This document shows positions 41,479-54,079 of a DNA stretch of 64,000 nt, one piece after another. The notes beneath the pieces are model-generated. The model worked only from the letters and a program-made list of their open reading frames with translations, had not been told where the DNA came from and ran no database searches. Within the stretch, counting starts at the first letter, position 1, and each line of letters opens with the position of its first letter. The DNA lies in contig CAICTM010000052.1 of NCBI GenBank assembly GCA_903772945.1, forward strand, positions 1-64,000, given 5' to 3'. The position numbers were made by a program, and so were the translations under genes. Source of the DNA: Seminavis robusta. Taxonomy: Eukaryota > Bacillariophyta > Bacillariophyceae > Naviculales > Naviculaceae.

Positions 41479-44400
41479 ATGGGAAGAAAGCGATCTCTGC
41501 GCGGGCCACAGCCACAGCAAGGGCAAGGACAAGGACCGCCTCCGACCGCATCGTCATCGGCTGCACTACGTCAAAACCGTTTGAACCTGTCTAGCATTCA
41601 GCTGTTGCATTTGGACGAAGATCAGGACGAATGCTCGGATATTGGAGACTTGTCCGTTTCCACTCATGCCAGTGGAATTGGCTTGGATACCAGCAACGCG
41701 AACAACGACCGCGGGATTGCGGGAATTGACGATTTGTATCATCAAGACAGCGAGTCTCAATCTCCCTCTGATGATTGCTCTGTCGGCACTGCCCATTCAT
41801 CCGTCAAAGTCAAGAGAATTGCGAAACGGGAAACTAGAAAAGTCACTCGATGGAAAACTCTCGTCATGACGCTGCTACTCATCAACGCGGGGCTCGTTAC
41901 CATTTCCACATTCGACTTTATGAGACGCCAAGAAGAGGACGAGTTCCAGGCTGCGGTAAGTCAACACTTGTATCAATATCGTTGTGTTTTTCTTAGCTAC
42001 CCGCTAGCATGCAAACAGCAGACAAGCATCAGCTACCAAATGCTACCTACTGTTTTGCACTGTGTGTGTGTGTATGCATGTGTCTTCATGTGTTTGTCCT
42101 GATGGTGATGGTGATGGTCTTTGCAAGAAGGAGGGGCGTCATGGCTAGCTCATGGCTTGCTAGACCAGCTTCAGTCACCCTGTTTTTATTCATGCTGATC
42201 AAATTGACTCTTTGCAAGATCACTGCTACTCGTGGCTAGCTAGCTAGCTAGACCACTGAAGCTTGCCTCAAGCTGCCCACCAGTGTATCACAGTATCTCA
42301 CAAACTCCTTCTTCTTTATGTATGTACAGTTCTACAGAGCTGCAAAGACGGTCAGCGATGCTTCGCACTACCATGCACACGGATTGGTCGATGCCCTAAG
42401 AACCTTTGGGGATACAACCACTTCATACGCTCTAGACACAAACGTACAGTGGCCAAGGATCACAATGCCACATTTCGAACGAAGAGCAGCTGCCATGAGA
42501 CACAATTCATTCCTCAACATGTTTGCTGTCGTTCCCATTGTACATGCCAAGGACAGAGCTGATTGGGAGGAGTACACAGAATACACACAATCGTGGATAC
42601 AAAACAGTTACGATCTGGTAAAATCCACAGAAGATCCGGGGCAGCATGCATCCTCCAGAACCACTGTCACCCATGGACAAGATCAACAAGAACAACTACT
42701 ACATGTAGATCTAGTAGACCAGGACGACGACCAAGACATACATCATCAACGGGATGCCATCCACATTCCCACGTCAATACACAACCCCATGAGAGCAACA
42801 CAATTCGGAGTCGACATACCTGCAGACCTGGCACCCACAAACTCGACCGGGCCATATGCGCCTCTGTGGCAAATATCACCGCCGCCACTACCCACGGCCA
42901 TTCATGGCATCAATTCCGATCTACTCGCTATACAACCATTGGCGGATCTAGTTCTAGCCATGCATCAGTCAAGATTCATTGCAGTATCCATGGCCAGATC
43001 AATGGACTTGTTCGATGGAGACATGGTATTCGAATACTACACGAACAGAAACAGAAGACATAGACATAGACATAGACGTCTGGGGGCTGATCACAATCAC
43101 AATCACGATAACGGACAAGGTCATGAACATTTGGAGGACCAAACAGAACAAAAACAAACAAACAGCAATACTACATCATTGTTCCCAAGCCCAAACAGCA
43201 TCATTGTCTATCCAATATACGACTCATTTGATAGATTGAACCGGAGGATAAAGGCATTCATGATGGGGGTCATGCCATGGGACCGATACTTCTCCGATCT
43301 TCTACCAGCTGAGGTCTATGGAATTGTCGGAATAGTGCAAAACACGTGTGGCCAGTCTTTCACCTTCTCCATTGATGGACCTAAAGCTACCTTTCGGGGG
43401 GAGGGAGATCTACACGACCGCAGATTTGATGGTATGATGGTCGAAACAGCCTTTGAAGAATTCCGCAGCATTAGGGGATGGGCAAACGAAAGTGGAAACA
43501 ACCTAGTGGGGCACTGTGACTACAAGTTTACGATATACCCAACGGCGGAATTTAGGGACATCTACACCTCCTCGAGACCAGAGTACTTTGCGCTAGGGCT
43601 TACCGCTCTCTTCGCATTCACCGGGATGGTCTTTTTGGTCTATGTTTACGCCAGTCGCCGCAGACAACGGAAAGTCATGGCCGTCGCACTCAGCACCAGC
43701 GCCATTGTGGCATCCATGTTCCCATCCAATGTCCGTGACAGGATCCTCCAAGATGCAGAGGAAGAGGCAATACGAAAAATCGAAGAAGACAGACAAGAAC
43801 GCTTGGGGACAGAAAGAGTGAGCGAAACGAATCGCAACAGTAGCAGCGACTTGGTGACCCCATCTGATGACCATCCTGAAAGCGAGAACAATCCAAGGCT
43901 CCGGAACTCTGTGAGGTCGTCTGTAATGTCATCCTTACGGTCATCCAACAGATCCAGGTCGCGCCCTATTGCAGACCTGTTTCCAGACGTTACCATCATG
44001 TTTGCTGATATTGTTGGATTTAGCGTAAGTCTTCCGATCCTGTCACATGCTGTCTTCGACGGAGCATGTCTTACATTTCTCTCTCATTGCCATGGTACCG
44101 CTTCAACAGGCATGGAGCAATGTAAGAGAACCGCATCAAGTCTTTGCGTTGCTCGAGACCATCTACCACGCGTTTGATAGCATCGCTCGCCGGAGACGGG
44201 TGTACAAGGTCGAAACGGTGCGTTTTCGTTTCGTGTTCGACATAGGCTCGCTACTGCCTTTCGATTGCACGCTCCCCTCAACTCATCTGCTTCACGTCTT
44301 CTATCAAAATATTCCGTTTTCTGCCATAGATTGGTGACTGCTACGTAGGTAAGAAGGCGCAGCGTCCCCGCAAGAGAGACAGGAAAGAATTCACGACACG

Positions 44401-47400
44401 TTAGCTGTGGCATGTATGCTGACTTTTTCTGACTCTTTTCTCTCCTCATCGCCCCACTCGACTCGACTCGTATTTTCTTCGACGAACCAATCATCCCTCC
44501 TATAGCTTGCGCTGGTAAGTTTTGGAGTCACTTCCACAAATAGTCGCAATTTGCAAGACCTCTTCGAACACCACTGACAATCTCATTCAACTGAACAACT
44601 CAGGACTTCCGACTCCACGAGGAGATCATGCAGTCCTGATGGCAAGGTACGCGCGTGATTGTCTGGAGGCGCTTGGCAGCCTGACAAAGCAACTGGAACG
44701 TTCCCTTGGGCCGGATACCGGAGGTAAGGCAGTGCGATATCACGTGCCGTAGGCAAATGAAAAGCAGATGTGGCGCTAACTACTGATTCATTCCGATTTG
44801 CTCAGAACTGACCATGAGGTTTGGGCTTCACTCCGTGAGTCTACTTTTTGATTCAATGTTTGCCTGTTTTCGCATCTGTCGCATTGTAGTTCTGACCAGC
44901 CGTTTCTTTTGATTTCTCGACAGGGTCCATGCACCGCTGGAGTCCTCAGAGCTGAGCGAGCCAGATACCAAATTTTCGGTGACGCTGGTACGTTTCTTCC
45001 GTTAAGGTTGATCCTCACTTCGGAAACGCGACCCCTCACCGACGTATTCTCATACCAATTCAGTGAATGTAGCTGCCAGGATGGAGAGTACCTGTGAGCC
45101 AGGTCAGATTCAACTTTGTAAGTCCACACTTCTTTGGAATTGCTTTCATCCGGCAACCGCTTTGGAGCATTCTACAAGTGGATCTAAACGTTATAAGGCG
45201 CGGACAATACTAACACAACTCATTGCTTTTCCCCACGATTTGGGCTATATGCACAGCACAAGACACTGCCGAGCTGTTGGCGGCTGCAAAAAAATCTTCC
45301 TGGTTCATCCCAAGGGACCAGCTAATCGAGGCAAAATCCATTGGCTGCAAGATCCAAACATATTGGTTGCATCCAAAACGAGACGAACAGGAAGTCAAGT
45401 CAGAAGGGCACTCATCTGACACGGATTCTGTGACACATCACTGGCTGGAAGTTCCGTCTAATCTCGCGCGAGGATCAGATACTCTGAGAGCCCATTTGTC
45501 TGATCAAAACCAAAGGCTCGCAGAGTGGAACTCAAACCAACTTTTGACCCTTTTGAACCAAGTTGTGAAACAGCGAAATGCACGGGTTGCCCGCGAGGGC
45601 AACGATTCGGCCATCGAAGAAGCCTGTGTGGAGAACATTCATCTTCGTTGGAATGTAGACTCCGTCGCAATAATCGATGAAGTGAAAGATGTCATTCCCC
45701 TGCCCTCCTTCGACCCTGCGTTGCTTCCAAACGAGCTTGACAACAAAATGACTGATCTCCCCGAGATTGCGATTCAACAACTGCATGACTTCGTTTCAAT
45801 CATCTGCTCCATGTACAAAAAGGATCTTCCTAATAACAACTACCAAAAAGCAAGTCACGTCACGATGGGAGTGGTCAAACTGCTTTCACGAATTGTCTCG
45901 AATCCACGCAATGACAACAGAGGTGTTGGCGCGAAGCCGAGCGAGAAGCTTGAAGATGCGCCCACTCCCGAAATGCTGCTTTACGAGAAGAGCCTTGGCA
46001 TTGCTGCTGACCCCATGTCCCAGTTTGCTCTTGCTTTCGCTGCGTTGATTGCAGACGTCGACCATCCTGGCGTGACAAATGATCAGCTTGTTTGCGAAGG
46101 TTCTCGCTTGGCAAGGATCTACAATCATGTCAGCATTGCTGAGCAGAATAGCTTCACTACGGCGTGGGATCTGCTTATGGATCCAATGTTTGGCGAACTG
46201 AGATCAACGATTTACTCAACGCGAGAGGAGTTTGAACATTTTCGACAAGTCCTCGTGAATGCAGTTATGGCGACGGATATGAACAACGTTGGTGTGAATG
46301 AAGCTAGAGTACTTCGATGGGAGAAAGCGTTCTACAAGGAGAGCAACAAAGATAAAGTCGATGAATTGCCTTCGGAAGACGCAACAAACCTGAGCGCCAG
46401 TACGAATAGTTTCAAAAAGAAATTCAACCTGGACCGAAAAGCAACTGCGATGATGGAGAGTATCATGCAGGCTTCCAGCATTTCCTCGAATATGCAACAT
46501 TGGCACGTGTTCAGGAAGTGGAACGAACGAGAGTTCCAGGAAGCCAGTCGAGCGTTTCAGCAGGGCCGAGGAGGTCAGAACCCAAGCGAAACCTGGTATC
46601 AGGCACAGCTAGACTTCTTTGATAACATTGCCATTCCGCTGGCAAAGAGGCTCAAAGAATCTGGGGTCTTTGGCTCGTATTCTGACGAATACTTGAATCA
46701 TGCCAAGAGAAACCGCGAAGAGTGGTTCCGCAAGGGAACTACGATAGTGCAGTCAATGGAGAAAGCTTTTGCGCAAAAGCACAATGACAAGACCCCGCGA
46801 ACACCGTCCCGTAGCAAGATGCAAGCGAAAGAAGGCGTCAGTTCAGAACCTCCTGTGAGTAGACTTGTTGGGCTAGGGCGGTCGCGTTCTCAAGACTCAG
46901 TTGTCCCGAACTGGGACGATATCAACGATATCAGACGGCGACAGTCCATGGATGGCGCGCCCAGGGCTCCAAGAAGGCCATCGATTGGTGAAGTTAGTGG
47001 TACAGTTGTCGGGCTAAGGCGGACGCGTTCTCAAGACTCAATTGTCCCGATTTGGGACGATATCAACCATATCCGACGGCGACCGTCCATGGATGGCGCG
47101 CCCAAGGCTCCAAGAAGGCCATCGCTTGATGAAGTTAGTGCATCTGGCCTCTTTTTTGACTGCCCTGACTTGAAACGAGGCGAGTCCGAATGTGCCTGTA
47201 CCAGACGAAGCCAAACCGATGACGCCCCTTATTATCCTCTCCGATCTCTTGACCTCCTTGGCCTTGAAGAACCAGCCAGAGCAGTCCAAGAGCTGTTCGA
47301 CTCCATGCCTCCACTGAAACGAAAACCGTCATCAGATGATATACCTCAGCATCCTCGACGCTCTCGGGATAGCATCAGCCTAGCCGATGACGCCCGTGCA

Positions 47401-48630
47401 GCCGCCGGATTGGTCGCTCTAGACGAGCAACGTCAAGCCAAGTCGGTGGATGAGACCCCCAGAACTCCAAAGCGTTCTCATGACAGCCAAGAACTCGCCT
47501 TGATAGTGGAGCAGATCTTTGACGCACCCAATCGGTCCAATAGCCTCCCAACTAACCCAAAGAACGCGAATAGACCTTCCCAAACTTCCGATCCAAGCAT
47601 TGCTTTCACCATGGACACGTCACACACCACTCAGATGAGCACGTCCCACAACAGCCATTCCATTGACACGGTGCCCACATCCTCCGCTCCTTCCAAATCT
47701 GACATGTCACCCAAGACTCCAATCCGGCGCCGTGCTGTTGACGACGACGCCACTGTCGCAACAATGGAACAGATCCCAGAACAGACTGCAGCTGAACTGC
47801 AACTTCCAATCATGGGGAACACTACTACTACTGCAGATAGCACGGCCTCTATTAGTGAGGCTTCGTCAGATTCCCATCTCGATGAAGATGAAGACCACCT
47901 GCCAGATGACGAAGATGACACGATCGACGACTCCTCCGTTTCGGACAATGATGAGTCCACGTTGCTGACAATGGGCAATCTGTGGACCTCACGCCACCAA
48001 ACGGACAATGCCAGTCACTTTGATGACAGCACGATATTCACCAGAGATCAACGGCATTACAGTGACTTCTTCGCCAGCCATGGAGACTTGGAAAGCCAGT
48101 GTGACGACAGCACAATCTTCACAAGATCGCAAAGGCATCATCATGAAGTGGCGAGCTTTTTCGATGACAGCACCATTGTCACCCGATCGCAACGCCATCA
48201 ACATGATTTGGCTAGCTTTGATGATGACTTCTCCGAAGCGGGAGTACGCGACACCGAATCGGCAGACCAATACAGTACGATCCATACCAGAGAAAGAAGC
48301 CTTCTAGGTGATTTGGCTAGCCAATCTGATAACAGTACAATCTTTACCAGAGAACAGCGCCAAAACCATGAAGGGGCCAGCCATTTTGATGACAGTACAA
48401 TCATGACACGAGATCACCCGTTCCTGGGGGGCCCGTACGACCAGTTCGACGACTGCACGATTCTGACCAAGGAACAACAGCAGCACAACGATTGTGCTAG
48501 CCAAAACGATGACAGCACAATTTTGACCCGCGAACAGCAATCCTTGGGCCCCACTGCGTCTGGTCCCAGCAGACATGAGAACAATTCCAAAGGTGCGATG
48601 CTTGGTGCAACAGCCGCGACTGGCAGCTAA
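41479..48630 (+). CDS. Membrane guanylate cyclase with degenerate phosphodiesterase domain
   Basis: Ten exons (41479-41955, 42330-44024, 44110-44217, 44330-44348, 44506-44514, 44604-44723, 44806-44834, 44924-44987, 45064-45117, 45257-48630) give 1,982 aa. Order: cytosolic Ser-rich N-terminus; membrane helix near 126-146; extracellular sensor of about 430 residues; membrane helix near 578-600; class III cyclase (about 705-900); phosphodiesterase-like domain (about 1,000-1,350); long Ser/Asp-rich tail with repeats. The cyclase keeps metal Asp719 and Asp763, Glu759 that favours GTP (YKVETIGDCYVA), and catalytic Asn842 and Arg846 (VNVAAR), so it should make cGMP. The phosphodiesterase reads NNNYQK where FHNFEH is expected and IADVDH for HDxDH: three His that bind metal or donate a proton are gone, although ATDM remains. 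Two exons are 9 and 19 nt. Domain order matches the minus-strand paralog at 20,932-26,736, but intron positions in the cyclase domain differ. Confidence 0.86.
44506..44514 (+). other. 9-nt microexon of the cyclase domain
   Basis: CTTGCGCTG lies between TATAG and GTAAGT and joins in phase to give GDCYVACAGLP, the continuous cyclase sequence seen uninterrupted in the paralog (GDCYVACAGIS). The preceding exon is only 19 nt (44,330-44,348). Confidence 0.8.
46867..47148 (+). repeat. Two 141-bp tandem repeats encoding 47-aa basic units
   Basis: Each unit encodes VGL..R.RSQDS, a WDDIN core, then RRR.SMDGAP and RRPS. Both contain two RRxS-type sites, the consensus for cyclic-nucleotide-dependent kinases. 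Located in the tail after the phosphodiesterase-like domain of the plus-strand cyclase gene. Confidence 0.85.
48005..48560 (+). repeat. About eight degenerate FDDSTIxTRxQR repeats
   Basis: The C-terminal tail of the plus-strand cyclase carries about eight units of roughly 18-26 residues built on DDSTIxTRxQR, spaced by His/Ser/Ala-rich linkers. The units are strongly diverged at DNA level, so selection for the core motif is likely. Confidence 0.8.
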
Positions 48631-48980
48631 CTAATAATGAAAGCTATGCTTATGGTACTGCGTTAATCACACTCTGGCTACTAGCTAGAGATAGGGCCCG
48701 GGCCTAAAGCCAGACTGTCTTAGTGGGTTAGAAGCGTGTGGGTAAACACGTCCTGGAGCTGCCCCAAGGCAAGCGCGGTGGGCGCAGTTCAACTATAAAG
48801 ATACTGGCTACAATTTATAGTGGTTTTTAAAAAGACTGGATCAAATGGAAATAGATCGAAGTGAAGCAACCTGTCGAGGGGGTTTGCGAGCTCTCGACAA
48901 ACACATCTGTAGACCACAACATAATATATTTTTATGTATCAACACCAACAGCCGTCCATGCTCAAACGAACAGTCACGGA
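48631..48980. other. Convergent 3' intergenic gap
   Basis: Lies between the ends of two convergent genes. AT-rich with a TTTATAGTGG stretch and possible poly-A signals; no gene. Confidence 0.4.
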
Positions 48981-51900
48981 TTAGGCATCAGCAAACCCAT
49001 TTCCAACCTGCTTGAAGAGACATGACATGGTAAACTCAGGAGCACAAAGGCGGACATTCTCATCAATACTGTCAGACAGTTCGTGACCTTCCACCAACTT
49101 ATGAATCTGCGTGTCACCCAAGTGGGGAATTGCTTGGCGCAAATGACGTTCACGCTGCTCCGGACTTTCATACGTGGGACGGCCCTCTTGCTCTGCCAAG
49201 CGGCGACGATCACGGACAGCTTCACTGGCAGCCACCCACTGGTTGATACTGATAAAGTCACCAATGGAGGCATCTTGGTCTGCGCAAACAATCTTGGCGC
49301 GGCGAGCGACTTCCTGGTAGACGCTCACGTCTCTGTACAACTGGAGACGAGTGAAATCGGCAGTTCCGTAGTTCGGGCCGTAGAAATCTGCTGGATCGGC
49401 CCCTCGAAAACCCCAGTTGTAGGTCGTGGTGCGAACGCCCAAGACGTCGCGGAAGAAGGAGGACACAAATCCATCCTGAAGTCCCACATACGGGTCTTTA
49501 TAGACGAACCAGGCATAAGCGCCTGCGCGGGGATTCGCAACAGTGACGACGGGGCAAGCGTCAAAGGCGTCAATAATCAAGGACCACTTCTCCTCCATGA
49601 TCTCAGAATAGGCACCTGAGACATGACGTAATCAAGCAAAGGGCATGACAAACAGCAAACGCAGTGTCAATGAAGATGTAGTTTCGGAGCTGCAGGACCG
49701 CCCCTACCAGGCTTACCAATCCAAGACGTAGCGTCGTTCAAAGGCTTGGACATGATCATGTCCCAAAGTTGCATTTGACCATACCAAGACCATTCACTGG
49801 AGACAGAATCAAAACCAACGCTTTGTGGGTGAGCGGCGATATTCAATTGACAACATAAACATGATTATTTACGAGCTGTGCAGGCTCACCTCAAGAGTCC
49901 ATGGGTCATGCTGTAAGCTGTGCTGATAGTATCCACCATGGCAGCATGGTTCGTTTCGGGGTCGCGCTTGTAGATGATAAAGCCAGCACGAACACTGGCG
50001 CTATACGCCTTGGTGATGCTGAAGGACCAAGCACTGCAGTCCGGGCGTTCTTCAATTGGAATCGTGTAGTTCTGTCAATTTGAGTGATGAGACAAAGTAA
50101 GCGCGCAGCTGTTCCAATGCTGGTAATTGAAACAATATTCAAGTTTAGGCTCACCCTCATGCCGAAATACATCGGCCAGACATAGACACCATCACATACG
50201 CGGCGCTCAGGAGACAGCTGAGGAGTCTTGATCTTGCCAGTGGGATTCTCTGGAAAGACCATCGATTCGAACCAAGGAGAGTTGGGAGATTCCGAGTCTG
50301 CGGCGTAGGAAAGACTGCAGCGACTTAATGGTGAGATGGGGGTATCACGACATTGCATGAACAAGCAACTCTCCGACTTACCCATCTCCACCCATCTCAA
50401 CCGGGAAGGGCGTCAATGGGAGCCAACCTCGGTTAGAAATGGAGACAGTCGGTTCTTTGCAGGAGTCATCGGAAAAGCAAAGACACTCTGAGCTGTTATA
50501 GAATGTGGACGAGAACTTGTTGGCGATGTCGGCTGCATCTGAGGGGCTGTATCCATAGGCAGGAACCTCCATCAATGCGTAGATATCTCGGTTGCAGGTA
50601 GTCTGAGCAATTTCAAGGGCTTTGCCCGCCCAAATGTGAGTCATTCCCGACTCTGCTCCTTCGGTGAATGTGACATCCCAGCCATCTAGCTCTTCCTCTA
50701 CAAAAGCACCAATGTAAACCAACAAATCCTTGGCAGCAGCACGAGCATCAGCACTGTCATCGAGGGCAACATCTAGAGAGACGCCTTGCTCGTAGCGTGG
50801 GTAAGGTCCTCGATTGAATGGGAACGACACCACAGGGTTCAAGCTGTGTATTTGTGTACAGTTCATGAGCGATGGTGAGCCTTTTGTGCTGTGGCTGTGG
50901 CTGGACTGCGAAGCATTTCATAGAGACTCGACTCCACTCACCCAGTGCGAGAATTAAGCTCAAATTTATCGAGCGGATCCCCCCAAAGTATCCAAAACGT
51001 GCGATTTTCGGTGGTGTACGACGTCTCTACACAGTTCTCCCCATCCCAGATAATGGGGTATTTCGCGGCCAGTTGACCATCTTCCTCCCAAACGCCTTGG
51101 CTGTCAGTTGCGCAGGGGTAGTAGACTTTCTCACCGACACATCCTTCATATCCTCCATAGACTTTGGGGTGGTGCTTCCAGTAGACCGCTGCATGACAAG
51201 CAAGGTAACCAGGGCAAACAAACAAAATGAACGAATGAATCAAAACGATCCAAGCAAGTAAGTAAGTGTTAGATACGAAGTGTGCCCAGAAGCTCTGGGC
51301 GAGTGACATCATTGGACTCACTCTCGGGAGGGCAAGCTTCGTAGTCCCCAGACTGAGCCTCCATCATGACAATATCATTGGCAGTAGCATCAACGTATAT
51401 ATCCACCTCAATTGGAGCAAGCAGAGTGTCACAAGCTTCCAATTCCTGAGCGTGAACGCCCGCATAGGGAGACGACGAGGTGAGAGCCATGGTGGTGACC
51501 AACGCGGAGGTGATCCCGGTAGAAATGCCCAAGGAACGTCCAAAGAAGAGAGGTATCGAGACTCCCATGAAGCTCTTCATGGCGGCAGACGATGTGCTGG
51601 CAAGTTCCAAGAAATCAAAGCCCTCTTCTGTCTCTGATCCAGTACTAGTACTGGTAGCGCCCGAACTGGAAGTTCCCGTAGAGGAAGTCTTGTCAATGGA
51701 GGGACTTGTGGCAGACTTTTCCACAACCAGAGGAGATTCATCATCATCCGCACAAGGTAACGGTTCCCCGGCAGTGATGGTGATCAAGGTGCCGTCTTTG
51801 GCAATCATTGGTTCGCGGGAGTATCCTCGGAGAACGATCTTGTTTCCTGCGCCCGTGTTGGTGATCCTGTGACAATTGCATTACAAGACGCGACAACGGC

Positions 51901-52124
51901 AAAGGAAAAACGATGAGCAACTGCGTGCAGTCCACAGCAGTGCAGTGCAGAGAGTGCAAGACTTAGTCAAGGAGAACTCACCTGTTGACAGCGGGGACAA
52001 AGCCAGCAAAGGATAGTTTGGTAGCAGAGTCGATGGGTTGTTCAATCGAGTCGGTGCATTCCGCATGGACTTTGACCGCCACGAGGGACGACAAGGCCAG
52101 TAGTGCGGTTGACACAAACTTCAT
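48981..52124 (-). CDS. Secreted alliinase-like PLP-dependent enzyme
   Basis: Eight exons (52124-51982, 51866-51322, 51188-50942, 50843-50382, 50314-50155, 50071-49890, 49820-49717, 49615-48981) give 825 aa. A signal peptide (MKFVSTALLALSSLVAVKVHA) leads into a module of about 50 residues, a Ser/Thr-rich linker, a hydrophobic segment near 165-195, a Cys-containing segment, then an aminotransferase-fold domain. The latter shows a GDP start motif (WILWGDP), FPENPTG (487-492, like the PDNPDG of alliinases), a DGVYVWP motif (Asp/Tyr that hold the cofactor ring), and SITKAYSASVRAGF with Lys540 as the probable PLP Schiff-base Lys. This matches the alliinase C-terminal family (alliin lyase, tryptophan-aminotransferase-related), not the short bacterial enzymes. 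The substrate is unknown; cleavage of S-alkyl cysteine compounds or transamination are both possible. The N-terminal module seems related to that of the divergent amine oxidase gene. Confidence 0.75.
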
Positions 52125-54079
52125 GGCTTGGTTGAGTGGAGTGGAGTGGAGAGAAGAAAAGGAAACTATTTGTGTTTCTCAAGAATTGTGAGCCTCAAGA
52201 ATTGTGAGCTTTTAAAGAAACTATATGAGCAACAAAAATGAGGGCGTGCTTGCTTGTACCGTGCCGGAAGGTATGTATACCTGATTCTCTGAGTGAAGCA
52301 GGAAGCAGGAAGATGAAAGATCCAGATCCATTTGATGATTTTACCTTGCCTCTACATGTATACTAGTACCGAGCAATCATACATGCTACATGTACTTGAG
52401 GGAATGGTCAACCATGGTACTAGTATGATCCAAATGCATCTTCTCAATAACAGAACGGAACAGAATTCTTGGTTGGTGTTTGGATACCTTATTGCCAATA
52501 TCTTTCTGGTTTGACTTTTGCCACATGTATCATAGCCTTCACTGATTGAATCTTTTGCATCCATTCAGCATTGACCTATTATTGTCATACCCGCCGGTAG
52601 CAGCTATGCCTGTGACTGAAAACTGGCAAGAGACTGAGGACAAGTAATTTATAATAAGTCAGTCGAAAACGTGAGGCTTTTCAGTTCGGCGAAGTTTGGA
52701 CTTGGTGTGTTGAAGAAGCTGTTGAAGAATGTACCAGAACTGTACCAGATAGCCTTGGAAAGGCTTAACACGCGAGAAACCCTCTTAAGTAATGACACAT
52801 CGCCACGGCAGTAGAAAACAGATCTACAAAGTTCCGACATGCTCCAACCAATTCTTTCTCACCTTACTTGTGGGTGTACACTGTACCGGTACACGGTACG
52901 GTAGTACTGGTACCACTTCAATGATTCAATGGATGGAAACAGAGCCAATGTACATGGTACATGTAGATCTTGATGAAGAAGTTCAGCACCAAGCCGCTGA
53001 CAAACAAGTGCCGAATCGTACTGAGTACCGAACTCCTGGCTATTTAGTGTTTCAGTCAAGCTCATATATATATGGGAGGGGCGTGGTACTGGTACAAGTG
53101 ATTGTTGTGATGGCACGTATGCACTGTTTATCACAGAAGGCCCGAACTTGTCGATAATGACACCCCTTCCCACACCCAATTCGGCAGCAACCTCTCACGC
53201 AATTCCTCTAGCAAGCTACATGTAGTCTACTTGTACTTGAGGTGACTCGACTGCCACACTTCGTCTGAAGTCCCAGGGCTTGCTTTGCATCTTGCACGTT
53301 GTTTCTATTGAATTGAATTGAAATCAATCCCTCACTCAGTTGGCTGCAGAGCCCATCAAACATGAATCGAATCGTAGACCCACCAGCGCAGGCAGGATGA
53401 TCGTGTCCAGCAAGATCTTCTTCCCACTCCAAGAAAGAAGCTTGCTTCTTCCTATCTCAAAGACCATGGATGGAAACAAGGTCGCTCCTGACCCATACCG
53501 TACCTAGCTAGCCAGATCAATTCTCAGATATCTTTGCTACTAGTACCGGAAGTCTCAAATCGTACTGCCACACGCAGCCCCCAACCTGACGTTTCCCTGG
53601 CGCATACTAGTACTACCTCGGTAGTACATACATGTACCGGTAGTGCAACCGGCTTTCACACAAAGATCTGTGTACGACCCCATGTCACGCAGAGATCTTT
53701 CTTCGTTGCTCGTTTTCTTCCCAAAAAACAAACAGCAAGAGATAAGTTGAAGGCTCATTGAAAACAAACTTCGCCGTCCAAATAGATAGGACAGAAGCAA
53801 GCTTCTCAAACTGAAATCTGGGCAGATAAGTTCACGTACATGTAGATCTAAGTGCTGGAGCGGGTACGAATTCGAAGCAATTCGATTCAGATCAAGGCCG
53901 GTCTCCAAGGAGTTACGTTTCAAACGTAACACATGGATCTGTTCCAAGATCGGGACACTTGATTCTCCGTCAGTGATACCTGGTACTAGTAGTTAGTTTG
54001 CTTCACCTCACAATTCTTTTGCGAAATACCAAAGACACGAACAAGAAAACACAACCCGTCGTACGTACCGGTACCAGCA
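52125..54079. promoter_or_regulatory. Divergent intergenic region between two secreted-enzyme genes
   Basis: About 1.95 kb without a supported gene separates the starts of the alliinase-like and amine oxidase genes. It contains ACCGGTACACGGTACGGTAC, TACATGTAG and ACTAGTAG palindromes and several overlapping short frames. Promoters for both genes are expected near the two ends. Confidence 0.4.
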
